Source: Prionace glauca (Eukaryota; Chordata; Chondrichthyes; Carcharhiniformes; Carcharhinidae). From it: a DNA stretch of 64,000 nucleotides. Below the pieces are notes generated by a model, which worked only from the letters and a program-made list of their open reading frames with translations, was not told the DNA's origin and did no database searches. Of this stretch, positions 46,001-55,487 are shown one piece after another. Numbering within the stretch: the first letter of the stretch is position 1; each line of letters opens with the position of its first letter. The translations under genes were made by a program, and so were the position numbers. The stretch spans positions 3,388,859-3,452,858 of the forward strand of contig CM075760.1 of assembly GCA_037974335.1 (NCBI GenBank), read 5' to 3'.

Positions 46001-49000
46001 CCTGCCCTTAATAGTGTACTCGTTCATCCCGTTGGTTCTGCCGAAATGGACGACTACACAGATTATGCCATACAAATATCTCATGCATAGAAAATGCTTT
46101 TCAGGTTTATGCATTCGCTTGTGTAAAAGTGCTCTTTCTGACGGTATGTTCTGTTAACATTTCAGCTCATAAATGCAACTTATGATCAGAGTAGGCATAG
46201 AAAGACAAAAACCCTACAGTACAGAAAGAGGCCAATCGGCCCGTCGAGTCTGCACCGAACTCAATCCCACCCAGGCCCTATCCCCATGTCCCTACATATT
46301 TACGTACTAATCCCCCGAACCTAATCACTTCAGAATGCTAAGGGCAATTTTTTTAGCATGGCCAATCAACCTAACCCGCACATCTTTGGACTGTGGGAGG
46401 AAACCGGAGCACCTGGAGGAAGTCCACTCAAACACGAGGAGAATGTGCAAGCTCCACACAGACAGTGACCCGAGCCGGGAATTGGACTCAGGTCCATAGA
46501 GCTGTGAAGCAGCAATGTTAACCACTGTGCTACCGCGCCAATATTTGGAACTTAATTAGAACTGTTACCAAACTTCGACCTTTTTGATGATTTCAAAGCA
46601 CGAGTGAAAATGCTAATTTGTTTAATTGAATGTCCTTTCCCAGCAACACCGTCTCCGCCCTCCCTCTACGCTCTGCTGTCCTCCTGTGAAGGCACAGACG
46701 CTACTGGCTCTGTGACCTACGGCTGCTTGGCGATGGATTACTCCCCCGAGCTCGATAGCGTTTCCTGGAAGAAAGGCCAAGCAGTGATCACCACTGGATT
46801 GAGGACTTACCCCTCCGTGCTGAACAAGAAGGGAACCCACACTCTGAGCAGCCAGTTAACCATCAGTGAAGCAGAAGTGGGAAGCAGCACCGTCTACTGC
46901 GTGGTTGAACGCGGCGGATCGGTCTGGAAGAAGGAAATGCCAGGTTAGTGTTGTGGGATGTATGGGCCAGTGTGGGTGAATAGAGAGTGTGGTCAGCAGG
47001 TAAATTGCATTCAAATTCGGGATGTCCTGAGTTAGGCTAGAGTTAGAATATTGTATAGAGTTCAGTTTGTCATATCATGCTCACTCTCTTGTCGGACTTT
47101 TAATCCACACTGCATGCTTAATGCACTGTCTAAAGTTTTTAGCTCCATGTCACATTGTGTACGGTTCTAATTTGTAGATTGCACTTAGCGTATTGTGGGC
47201 TTTCCTATTATTGACATCACAATTGTTTTACAGTGTACAGTTTGAGCTTAGCATTATACTTAGATTATTCTGTGCAGTTCTGGTCTTCACTTCACACATT
47301 GATGTACATTGCAGGTCTCGTTCCAGTTTCACACTTGTGGTGACCTGCGCATTTCTGGTCTCCATGTAACACTCAGTGACCTGCGTCTTGCTCTGGTATA
47401 CACATCACACTTAATACACTTTACGCAGTTTTGGTCTGCACATCACCATGTAGTCTATAGCTCTGGTCTCCACATCAAATTTAGTGTACATTTGTAGTCT
47501 CCAACATGAGATCTGGTGAAATATGTGCAGTTCTGCCATACACACTACTGTAACTGCACTGTTTAAAATTTTGGTTTGAACGTCTCAATGTAGTGCGTTG
47601 ACCATAGTTCTGGTCTCCGCATCACATTTAATGACCGTGAACAGTTCTAATTCCGCATCACACTTTGTATACGGTGATTTCTTTTTCGTTTCTTATCACA
47701 CCTATAACATATGGCACAATTGTGATTGAAAGTCACAGGAATTACATGAGAGTATTTGACTAACAGTAAACATACATGCAAGGGAAATGGTAAAGCTGAC
47801 AGTTCATCACAGCCAAGGAAGTAAATAAGATGGTGTTGTTTTCAGTGCAGGATGAAAGTCTGGGGCGTGACTGCATAAAGCTGCGCAGATTGGCAAACTA
47901 GATTGATAGATTAAACCAAATAAGCATTTATATATTTTTGCAGAGTGACTAATAACTGTGCATTCCTCAATTTAAAATATTCTTTAGACAAATAGTGGCC
48001 TGAATGTGTAAATGATGCAGGGGAGACGTTACAAAGCTCATAATCAGTGGAATAATGGGTGATCCATCAGGAAAATTAAAATGAGGCAGTTTTGATACAG
48101 AGAGATGAAGTAAGGCGGGGACATGATCATCTGCAAATTAATCTCCGGCATTGAACTACGCGGTCAACTGGCCTGCTTTTTAAGTAAATCGTTTTACAGT
48201 TTTGAATGGCTTGTAACAAAATTAATTTCAAAAAAACGTGTATTTTCTCGAAGACCGTGTGGTCCGTCATCCAACTATTTTCCTCACGCTGGCATCCAAT
48301 GAACAAATCTCAAGCCGCAGATTTGCAACCATCGTCTGTTCAATCGTTGATTTCCGCCCAGATTCAATCAAAGTGAAGTGGCTGAAGAATGGTCAAGCCT
48401 TTAACTCGGGCATCGTCACATCTCCCGCCTTCGAAGTGAACGGGAACTTCTCGGCCACCAGTCGGCTGACTGTCCCCGCTGGAGAGTGGTTCAGCAATAC
48501 AGTCTATACCTGCCAGGTCACTCACAAAGGCGCAAGACAAAGCCAAAACATCACCAGACCCACGGGTAAGAGATCCAAATCACGGAAATGTAAATCCATT
48601 CGGTTCTGTCTCTTTGCCAGTTATGTGTGTGTTTCCTCCGGCGCTCCGTGTTCTTCTCACAGTCGAAAGGTTTACAAGCTATGTGGATTGACTGCTCTAA
48701 ATTACCCGTTTGCGTCCAGAGATGGAATCACATGATTCAGTTTTATCCTATGTTGAAAAACCACATCGGGAGTGGTTGGCTTTTCCAACTACACAAATTC
48801 TAACAATTATTTCTGCTTCTGCATGCCGTTTGAGCAGGGCGATGGAAGAATGATTAGTTTTCTTTGGGTTAAAGATTTTTGAAAAACTCTGTCTAGTGGC
48901 TTAATACGGCAGGGAGATATCAAATATTGTGGGAATGGAAGCTCAGTGCCAGTGTTTCGATTATGAAGATGATTGTCTAGTTAACGTTCATTTCCGCTTC

Positions 49001-52000
49001 CCAGGTGGTCCCGGATGCACCGATCCTGTAATTAATCTACTGCCCCCGCCAATGGAACAGGTCTTACTGGAGGCCACAGTGACCTTAACCTGCAGCGTGA
49101 CTAAAGCCCCTCATGGAATCAGTTTGAACTGGACCCAAGGACGGAAGACATTGAAATCAGAGATCGCCCTCCAAACTGGTGAGGGACCTGACAGCGTGGT
49201 CAGCAAGTTAAACATCTCGACACAGGCCTGGCTGAGTGGTGCTGAGTTCCACTGCGTAGTGAGCCATCAGGATCTGCCGACTCCCCTAAGAAATTCAATC
49301 CACAAAAAACAGGGTGAGCAGCGAACGTGAATAAATTAAGAGTTATTAAGTCTATTCCCAGTGTATGTGAAGAGGCCAATTATTAGTAGTTAGTGCAGTA
49401 GTGGCTCAGTCTGATTGGCAATTCCACAAAAAAGAAACAGATGGATAGTAAATGATTTGATGAAAAATGTCCCAAGTAGATGAATAGACAAGGAAATGGA
49501 AACTATATTAATAATGTTTGTTGAAGTGAAATAGGATGAGATTAATATGGAGCTTAAACACCAGCACAGAGCAACTGGGCGGTAAACCCTTCTCGTATGT
49601 TGCAAACATGTTGAAACGTTTTGGTCCAACATGTATATTCTTCCAGAAGATGATTGTATACAACGTGCTTCAAGCAGCATTACTGATCAGATTGCAAAGT
49701 GGAATGCAAAAAGCTTTAAAATTTAACACAAACCATATTCCTCTCATACGTGACGACCAATTTCCTTGTCTCTGTAATCCTCTAGATTTTTAACATTCCC
49801 TTTACATTTTCTGCAGCCGCAAATCCCCGGGAACCATCCATGTCTGTCCTGCTGCCCTCGCCAGAAGAAGTCTCCACTCAGAGATTCGTCTCCCTCAGCT
49901 GCTTGGTTAGAGGTTTCTCCCCCCGAGAGATCTTCGTCAAGTGGACCGTCAACGACAAGCTGGTGAATCCCGGGAACTACAGGAACACCGAGGTGGTGGC
50001 GGAGAACGGCAATAGCTCCTTCTTCATGTACAGCCTGTTATCCATTGCAGCAGAGGAATGGTCCAGCGGCGCTTCTTACTCCTGTGTGGTGGGACATGAA
50101 GCCATCCCCTTGAAGATCATCAACAGAACAGTTGACAAATCCAGCGGTAAACCCAGTTTTGTGAATGTTTCTCTGGCACTGATGGACACTGTTAATTCAT
50201 GTCAATGAAAAGGAACTAGGTAGATGTCTGACTTAAGTAGCATAATAAAGATTTCCCTCGAATTGTGAATTAGTTTCACGAACGCTGAATTAATTGTGCT
50301 TTACTAATGTTCTAGCTGATTGATTAACATTAGTTATTTTCAGCTCTCAGTCCATTGACTTTTACAACCACTGCCCCAACCTGAGATTGGTTAGAGACCG
50401 AATAAAGTTCGGCCATTACAAAATTCCAAATACTAACTTACCCAACATTTTTCTCGTTGACCTGAAACCTAACAAGTAAAAACATTAGCACTTAGATCTC
50501 AATTTTTTAGATTCTCGAATTTTCCATCCTCTGAACACTCTGTTAGCTTCATGTGGCAACATCTCGCTCACTGCAAGCTGAAGTGAAGGTCGAACTATAT
50601 GTCCACTGGCCCAACAAATAACTCTCCATTCACCTGACGAAGGGGCTAACCCCGAAAGCTTGTGAGTATATTATCAAATAAATAGGTTGGACTAAAACCT
50701 GGTGTTGTCAGACTTTTTACTGTGCCAACAAATAAAAGCAGAAGGATATGAGAAAACCCACGAACATCCACACTGAATAAAGGGAAGGGGAATGCATCAA
50801 GGAATACAGCACTTCCAGTTACCAAACAGAAAGTGGAGGAAGGGGAGTTGTGAACGTAGTGTATCTCCACTTCACTGACAGATAGGGGAAGGCATTAGTT
50901 AACCAAATACTCCTTTAGCACCCCAACAAATAAAACAGAAGGAGAATTATAAAACAGACCATAGGGAGCAATGGGCATCTTTATTTCCCCACACTCCGGC
51001 TCATTGCGCAAAGAATTTTGAAGTGAATCGCTCCCTATTGTATGGACTGCATCAAAGCTTGTTTGGGGCTTCCTGCACTTAAATTTTAAACTCCCCTCGT
51101 GATTATGCTACTTTCAACGATATAGAACATAGACCATAAAACACTACAGCACAAACAGGTCCTTCGGCCCACAAGTTGCGCCGATCACATCTATACCTAC
51201 CAAGCCATAGAACTATCTGTAACTTCCAATCCCATTAGATCCCGTGTACTCATCCAAAAATCTTTTAAAAGACGCCCCAGCGAGTTCGCCTCTACCACCA
51301 CCGACGGCAGCCGATTCCACTCACTCACCACCCTCTGAGTGAAAAAACTTACCCCTGACATCTCCTCTGTACCTCCTTCCCAGCACCTTAAACCTGTGTC
51401 CTCTCGTAGCGACCATTTCAGCCCTGGAAATAGCCTCCGAGAATCCACCGTATCTATTCCTCTCAACATTTTATAAACCTCTATCAGGTCGATAAACCTC
51501 TATCAGGTCCATATATTTCAACGATAGATGGGCGGCACGGTCGCACAGTGGTTAGCACTGCTACTTCACAGCTCCAGGGACCTGGGTTCGATTCCCGGCT
51601 CGGGTCACTGTCTGTCTGTGTGGAGTTTGCATATTCTCCTTGTGGCTGCGTGGGTTTTCTCCGGGTGCTCCGGTTTCCTCCCACAGTCCAAAGATGCGCG
51701 GGTAGGTTGATTGGTCATGCTAAAATTGCCCCTTAGTGTACTAGGGTGCTTAGGTTAGAGGGATTAGCGGATAAAATGTGTAAGGGTATGGGGGTAGGGC
51801 TTGGATGGGATTGTGGTCGGTGCAGGATCGATGGGCCGAATGGCCTCTTTCTGCACTGTAGGGATTCTATGATTAGTTCAACATCATATTTTTTTAAATT
51901 ATATTAGCACTTTTGGTTCCTTCCAATTGTATGCTACCAACTTTTTCTTATCACTGAAAACAAAACCAGTGATTTTTTTTCTATTTTTCTGGTTTTCCCT

Positions 52001-53435
52001 TGATGGCAGCATGGTCGGTGGCCCCACGGGCCTGTTCCTGTGCTGTAATTTCCTTTGTCCTTTGTTTTTTTTTGTTTCTGAGTTGACTGATTTATCTTTA
52101 AATCTGACAGAAAAGATCTTGAAATGGAAAACGGTGACCACTATTTTCCACTGTTAAAAAAGTCAGGATTAGAACAGTTATTGATATTCGATGAATCTCG
52201 GTACAAAAATGATCATTTTAAAACACCGACACGAGGTCACAAAACGGACAAAAAATATGCAAAAGCGTAAACACGTCCACACAAGGTGTCTCTCTCACAC
52301 AGAAATACTTGTGAAAGCTCACACAAACAGACTCGCACGCACATGCACACGGTGTACACATACAAGTTCACAAATACATGTTATCACAATATTTCACACA
52401 CACACACATACATACTCATACTCGAACACTTACATTGATGTGCATACTGATACAAGAGCTATACGCTGACAAGAAGATCACGCACACTGATGTACATACG
52501 CTGGAATACGTCCACAAGCACAAACTTACAGATGTATATACTCACACAGGCACACACAGCCAAAGGTGTATACTCACACAGGCACCCACTTCCAGACACA
52601 GACACAAGGTCACACTCAAACGTAAACATTCACACATTTATATAAGAGCACACACAAAACAAACTGCACATACACGGGAATATGGCATATAAAACTTTCT
52701 TCCACACAAACGTGCGCCGACAGACACAGACAGCTACATACATACCAACACAAGTTCACACAATCTCGTAAAAAAAACACAGATGTAAGCATGGGCACAC
52801 AGGCATGGCGACAGTCTTTCTCACACACATAGAACATAGAACATTACAGCGCAGAACAGGCCCTTCGGCCCACGATGTTGCGCCGACCAGTTACAAAACA
52901 ATGACCCACTAGCCTAAACCAATCCCTTTTCATCCATAAACCTATCCACAGATCTCTTAAACGCCCCCAAACTAGGTGCATTTACAACTGCAGCTGGCAG
53001 GGCATTCCAGTCCCTCACCACCCTCTAGGTAAAGAACCTACCCCTGACATCTGTCCTATAACTACCCCCCCTTAATTTAAAATCGTGCCCCCTCGTGCTA
53101 GCTTTCTCCATCCTAGGAAAAAGGCTATCACTATCTACCCTGTCTAAACCTCTAATCATCTTATACCACACACTGGTACAAGGTCACAATCACATATAAA
53201 CATACATATTTCACACACATAAACACGTCTATATAGACACTGATGCAAAGTCATACAGCCAAACGGACATACAAATCAAAACCATATATGTAGTCATAGA
53301 CGCAGATGGAAGATCACACAGACCTACTCCCTGGCAAAAACACACGTCAAAACACATACACACACACGCACAACACTAACACATTCGCATGTGGTCACAC
53401 ACACATACGTCATAGACATTCTCTCCCCCCCCCCC

Positions 53436-53484
<49 letters not shown>

Positions 53485-55487
53485 TCACAGAGGCACACAG
53501 AAAACTGACAGGAGTTCTCACAAATACACCCATACACAAAAACACAAAGAATACAGAGGCACTCATTATAATAAAATGTAACATGCTCAAACCTATTCAC
53601 AAAGATACGGGAGCAATTGCACACGTTGTTACAAGATCACATATACACACACTGACAAAATCATCACAAACACACAGCGACATATGTCATGTATACACAG
53701 TGATGCATGTTTACAGCACAGACTTACAGAGAGACGCACTCTAAAAAGCAAAGATGCAAGCTGTAACAAGGTAATACATAAAGACGTGGATGCACACACA
53801 AAGACACGATCAACAACACGCACATATCCACACGCAAAAACTGACCGAAGACACCAAGTGTTAACCACACAAACTGACACCCTCAAATACAGGATTTTCT
53901 CAGGAAAAGCAGTTAATCATAAGCACGCACGCAAAACTGAATACACACGCAAACTAACACAGGAGGCACAAACATAGAAAAAGGCACATTCAGGTGCAGG
54001 CACACTGTCACAATTTCACAACCATGCACACAAACAAACATGAACACACCGTCACAAACACAAACACATGGAAAGGTAGAAATTAAAATGGGAAGAATGC
54101 AAACGCACGATGACACTAGGCAAAACACACACGTACACAAACACACACACACTCTCACACTCTCACACAGGCAGAAGTTCACATATTCTCACACAAGCAC
54201 GTGCACATAGACAATGTTATAAATACCTTCGCTCTCAGCAGCATCGTGAGAAGGACACACAAGTCGTAGACTTACAGAAAACATTCATATCACATATATA
54301 GATAGATAAACTGAAATCCAAAATCCATTATTATAAATAGTGTATAATATTACCACATAGACTCTCATGAAAGTACCATGACTAATTTTGTCAATCAAAC
54401 GGATAATATAATAAAGACACAGAAACATGTGTATTAACACGGATAGGCGAAGAAAGACAATTAACAGAGGTATTAATATATATGCATTGACTTCAATCCA
54501 TATGCACAATAACACATCACCCCCGAAAATAAGCACATCAACAATAATGTCACATCAACACACATTAATAATCCTGCACACATTGTTGTAATAACACAGA
54601 GCAAGGGATAAACACACACTTCCATACGCACATACACACACACACACACTTAGCTGGAAGTGAGATTACAAACAGAAGTAGAATTCAAATATATTTTCGA
54701 CGGAGATACCCTCCAATAAGCATACAGGTTGAAGAAATGAGAAGTGAGGCAATATTCTTCCTTGGAAACTGATTCATTATAATAAGTTGCCAAACATTCT
54801 GATCACAAATAGCAAACTAGATGTGAATTCACATCAGGTATCTCCCAAACACGCATTCAGAATTAATAGTTTTCAGTAGCTATCATTAAAATATTTGTTG
54901 TCAGTTGGTGAACATCACACAACATCCATCATAATATTCTACAGATGAAATTCAAACAAAAGAAATGTCTACTTGAAGAAATCGTTTTTGCATGACAGGG
55001 ACACAATGAGGAATGGAAAGGGAGAACACTTTTGGAGTTAGTAACAGACAGAAATTGCCGAGAGTCAATAACTTACCGAAGTATATGCATTGAAAATTAA
55101 CTTGGAGTGCAAACACGCATCTTGAGGAAGTTACAGTAAAATATAAAGAAGAAAACAAAATGACATTCTGGATTGATAAACAATCTAATTATATTTCCTC
55201 AATTATATCCCTGTAGATTCCACAGAACACCTCTGGATTGAAGACTATGTTGATAACGGCAACATCTGGACAACCTCTTCCACATTCATCATTCTGTTCC
55301 TCTTCAGTATTTTCTACAGCACAGTGCTCACTCTGGTGAAAGTGAGGAGATTTAATCCAACCACAATTCAAACTGAAAGAAGTGGTCCGTAAATCTCTAC
55401 CTGTTTCAGTTATTACACTTTTTAACATGTGTCTTAGTTCATAAACATCTCCTTCAAAATATTCTCCATATTTTGCAGGACAAGTGA
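39987..55487 (+). CDS. IGHM: IgM heavy chain, complete mini-locus with pre-joined V(D)J
   Basis: The gene encodes a secreted or membrane mu heavy chain that pairs with light chains in the ER. Inferred coding exons: leader 39987-40032, VDJ 40212-40589, Cmu1 46644-46943, Cmu2 48254-48565, Cmu3 49005-49313, Cmu4 49817-50208 (secretory stop). For the membrane form Cmu4 stops at 50146 and joins M1 55217-55341 and M2 55479-55487. All introns are phase 1 except M1/M2 (phase 0). Totals are 1737 nt (578 residues plus stop) and 1809 nt (602 residues plus stop), both divisible by three. All splice sites are GT-AG and every domain has its Cys pair and core Trp. The V exon runs straight into J, so no rearrangement is needed. 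The introns hold CR1, SINE and CA-rich repeats. No other V, D or J is seen nearby, as in elasmobranch mini-loci. Confidence 0.94.
40212..40589 (+). CDS. Germline-joined VDJ exon of IgM
   Basis: Acceptor TGTTTGCAG, donor GTAAGC at 40590. It encodes one complete VH domain: FR1 [21 protein letters not shown], as VLSQPEA...SLRLTC; FR2 [17 protein letters not shown]3 [18 protein letters not shown] (diagnostic of elasmobranch mu VH) and EDNGIYYC. A 16-residue CDR3 ([16 protein letters not shown]) runs into J ([11 protein letters not shown]). No heptamer or nonamer breaks the exon, so V, D and J are already fused. Odd points: an extra Cys in FR1 (PGCSL, where Gly is usual) and a Cys in CDR3. No stop codon. 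It could only be an unjoined gene if the DNA came from a rearranged B cell. Confidence 0.93.
40590..40769 (+). other. J-Cmu1 intron, first part
   Basis: Intron from donor 40590 to acceptor 46643 (6.05 kb). Nothing recognised in this first part. Confidence 0.6.
40770..41400 (-). mobile_element. Old CR1-like LINE fragment in the J-Cmu1 intron
   Basis: Inverted 3' end (CACATAAGAGCAGACCCTTC) and decayed post-RT blocks on the - strand. Confidence 0.65.
41401..42064. other. Intron, no feature seen
   Basis: AT-rich, nothing recognised. Confidence 0.4.
42065..42397 (-). mobile_element. CR1-like LINE 3' end (family F)
   Basis: AAAGAACAATACAGCACAGG at the 3' end. Frame 42378-42139 encodes [19 protein letters not shown] and [20 protein letters not shown]. 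Confidence 0.78.
42398..42739. other. Intron, no feature seen
   Basis: A T-run at 42659-42670; otherwise nothing recognised. Confidence 0.35.
42740..42977 (-). mobile_element. Older CR1-like LINE 3' end interrupted by family B CR1
   Basis: CACCTGGCCCCTCAAGGATG, then TGATCTCATTGTGGACTCAG, an inverted CR1 end. It stops at CACAGATTCAT where the family B copy begins, and 43450-43830 looks like its continuation (GTGAAGAAGTCCCTCCTCAA). Confidence 0.6.
42978..43449 (-). mobile_element. CR1-clade LINE 3' fragment (family B), nested
   Basis: The inverted end AGAACATAGAACATTACAGC through [19 protein letters not shown]. It lies inside an older CR1, a nested insertion. Confidence 0.88.
43450..43830 (-). 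mobile_element. Older CR1-like LINE, continuation
   Basis: The frame on - (43932-43636) contains [20 protein letters not shown] and [12 protein letters not shown]. Confidence 0.7.
43831..45277. other. J-Cmu1 intron, no gene
   Basis: AT-rich. A worn CTAT/CTGT microsatellite lies at about 44535-44620. Nothing else recognised. Confidence 0.4.
45278..46066 (-). mobile_element. CR1-clade LINE, 5'-truncated (family A), with target duplication
   Basis: Element 45287-46057, flanked by ACAGATTAT at 45278-45286 and 46058-46066 (7-9 bp, depending on where the element ends). The - strand frame (46114-45368) encodes the whole post-RT domain without a stop. Young insertion in the J-Cmu1 intron. Confidence 0.93.
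46200..46545 (-). mobile_element. tRNA-derived SINE, near complete, inverted
   Basis: From the 3' end (ACCCTACAGTACAGAAAGAG) through GGACTGTGGGAGGAAACCGG to the tRNA-like head (GTTAACCACTGTGCTACCGC on +). In the J-Cmu1 intron about 100 bp before Cmu1. Confidence 0.85.
46644..46943 (+). CDS. IgM Cmu1 exon
   Basis: The acceptor is TTTCCCAG and the donor GTTAGT (46944), both phase 1. It encodes [17 protein letters not shown], whose N-terminal Cys (LLSSC) is placed to bond the light chain, then the Ig fold: [27 protein letters not shown]. The closest family memory is elasmobranch mu C1. No N-glycosylation sequon is seen. Confidence 0.93.
47030..47685 (+). repeat. Degenerate ~37-bp tandem repeat in the Cmu1-Cmu2 intron
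   Basis: The motif CAGTTCTGGTCTCCACATCAC followed by ACTTAGTGTACTG-like sequence recurs roughly every 36-40 bp. Clear units start near 47276, 47349, 47429, 47467 and 47605, with weaker ones between and before. Probably about 11 units in 47276-47685 and several worn ones upstream. Period estimated by eye. Confidence 0.6.
47686..48253. other. Cmu1-Cmu2 intron 3' part
   Basis: Nothing recognised. The acceptor of Cmu2 is TATTTTCTCGAAG (48253). Confidence 0.45.
48254..48565 (+). CDS. IgM Cmu2 exon
   Basis: The start is set by frame: the AG at 48252-48253 gives phase 1 and Asp at the joint, while the AG at 48199 would hit a stop. Donor GTAAGA at 48566. Ig fold: [31 protein letters not shown]. Two N-glycosylation sequons (NFS, NIT). 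This is the domain missing from the nurse shark germline-joined IgM1gj. Confidence 0.9.
48598..48735 (+). mobile_element. SINE fragment in the Cmu2-Cmu3 intron
   Basis: GTGTTTCCTCCGGCGCTCCG, then CTCACAGTCGAAAGG and GATTGACTGCTCTAAATTAC. Head and tail absent. Confidence 0.6.
49005..49313 (+). CDS. IgM Cmu3 exon
   Basis: Acceptor CGCTTCCCAG, donor GTGAGC (49314), phase 1. Starts [15 protein letters not shown], whose Cys is a candidate inter-heavy-chain bond. Ig fold: [34 protein letters not shown]. Two sequons (NWT, NIS). Confidence 0.92.
49314..49816. other. Cmu3-Cmu4 intron
   Basis: 503 bp, AT-rich, no repeat recognised. Acceptor TTTACATTTTCTGCAG at 49816. Confidence 0.7.
49817..50208 (+). 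CDS. IgM Cmu4 exon with secretory tail
   Basis: Begins [17 protein letters not shown]. Ig fold: [53 protein letters not shown], the most conserved part of shark IgM. Secretory tail [20 protein letters not shown] with sequon NVS and penultimate Cys for polymer formation, then TGA at 50206. Inside, GGTAAAC at 50146-50152 is the conserved alternative donor for the membrane form. Poly(A) signal AATAAA at 50244, only 36 nt after the stop. Confidence 0.96.
50244..50249 (+). promoter_or_regulatory. Candidate secretory-mu poly(A) signal
   Basis: AATAAA closely follows the secretory stop codon. Its use competes with splicing from 50147 in the IgM scheme known from other vertebrates. Confidence 0.7.
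50250..50624. other. Cmu4-M1 intron, no feature seen
   Basis: Nothing recognised. Confidence 0.4.
50625..50722 (+). mobile_element. Penelope-like element 3' tail
   Basis: CACCTGACGAAGGGGCTAAC...AAATAAATAGGTTGGACTAA...GTCAGACTTTTTACTGTG: the terminal tail of the family at 19424 and 57753, here on +. Confidence 0.8.
50723..51120. other. Cmu4-M1 intron, no feature seen
   Basis: Two related segments (CCAACAAATAAAAGCAGAAGG at 50724 and CCCAACAAATAAAACAGAAGG at 50922) hint at a local duplication of about 200 bp. Confidence 0.45.
51121..51512 (-). mobile_element. CR1-clade LINE 3' fragment (family A, older copy)
   Basis: Inverted. The frame 51469-51197 reads [15 protein letters not shown] and [20 protein letters not shown], with more changes than other family A copies. 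CGATAAACCTCTATCAGGTC is partly duplicated at its 5' side. Confidence 0.85.
51530..51875 (+). mobile_element. tRNA-derived SINE (HE1-like), complete
   Basis: The best-preserved copy in the window: GGCGGCACGGTCGCACAGTG head, B-box GGTTCGATTCC, full body, tail GATGGGCCGAATGGCC...GGATTCTATGATT. Confidence 0.9.
52012..52075 (+). mobile_element. CR1-like 3' tail
   Basis: GGGCCTGTTCCTGTGCTGTAAT then TTTGTCCTTTGTTT, the + strand end of the family seen inverted at 42065 and 34343. Confidence 0.6.
52190..54680. repeat. Long (CA)-rich degenerate satellite in the Cmu4-M1 intron
   Basis: About 2.4 kb dominated by CACA and ACAC words with longer imperfect repeats (TACTCACACAGGCAC at 52539 and 52570). A pure stretch of (CT)n then (CA)n lies at 53436-53481. 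It is interrupted by a CR1 fragment at 52829-53165. Frames through it are artefacts. Confidence 0.85.
52829..53165 (-). mobile_element. CR1-clade LINE 3' fragment (family B) inside the CA-rich tract
   Basis: TAGAACATAGAACATTACAG through CTAATCATCTTATA, 5'-truncated. CA-rich sequence resumes directly after it. Confidence 0.88.
54681..55216. other. Cmu4-M1 intron 3' part
   Basis: Nothing recognised; acceptor TATATCCCTGTAG at 55216. Confidence 0.5.
55217..55341 (+). CDS. IgM transmembrane exon M1
   Basis: Phase 1 entry (Asp at the joint with Cmu4), then acidic linker [15 protein letters not shown], then the transmembrane helix with the conserved polar face ([19 protein letters not shown] and TVLTLVK). 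The exon ends after AAA with donor GTGAGG, phase 0, as in mammalian M1. Known IgM TM helices use such Thr/Ser/Tyr positions to pair with the signalling subunits. Confidence 0.93.
55479..55487 (+). CDS. IgM transmembrane exon M2 coding part (two codons plus stop)
   Basis: The strong acceptor ATTCTCCATATTTTGCAG (55461-55478) is followed in phase 0 by GAC AAG TGA, Asp-Lys-stop. Mammalian M2 likewise encodes just Val-Lys. The M1-M2 intron is 137 bp. A likely poly(A) signal AATAAA is at 56367. Confidence 0.82.
   Translation, partial: DK

Noticed and set aside
48199-48253. Cmu2 acceptor at TTTTACAG (48199)
   Set aside because: In the required phase it runs into a stop after a few codons; the AG at 48252-48253 keeps frame and domain alignment.
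52191-54182. Frames of His/Thr- or Val/Cys-rich proteins in the CA-rich tract
   Set aside because: Simple-repeat translation on both strands; no start or splice context.
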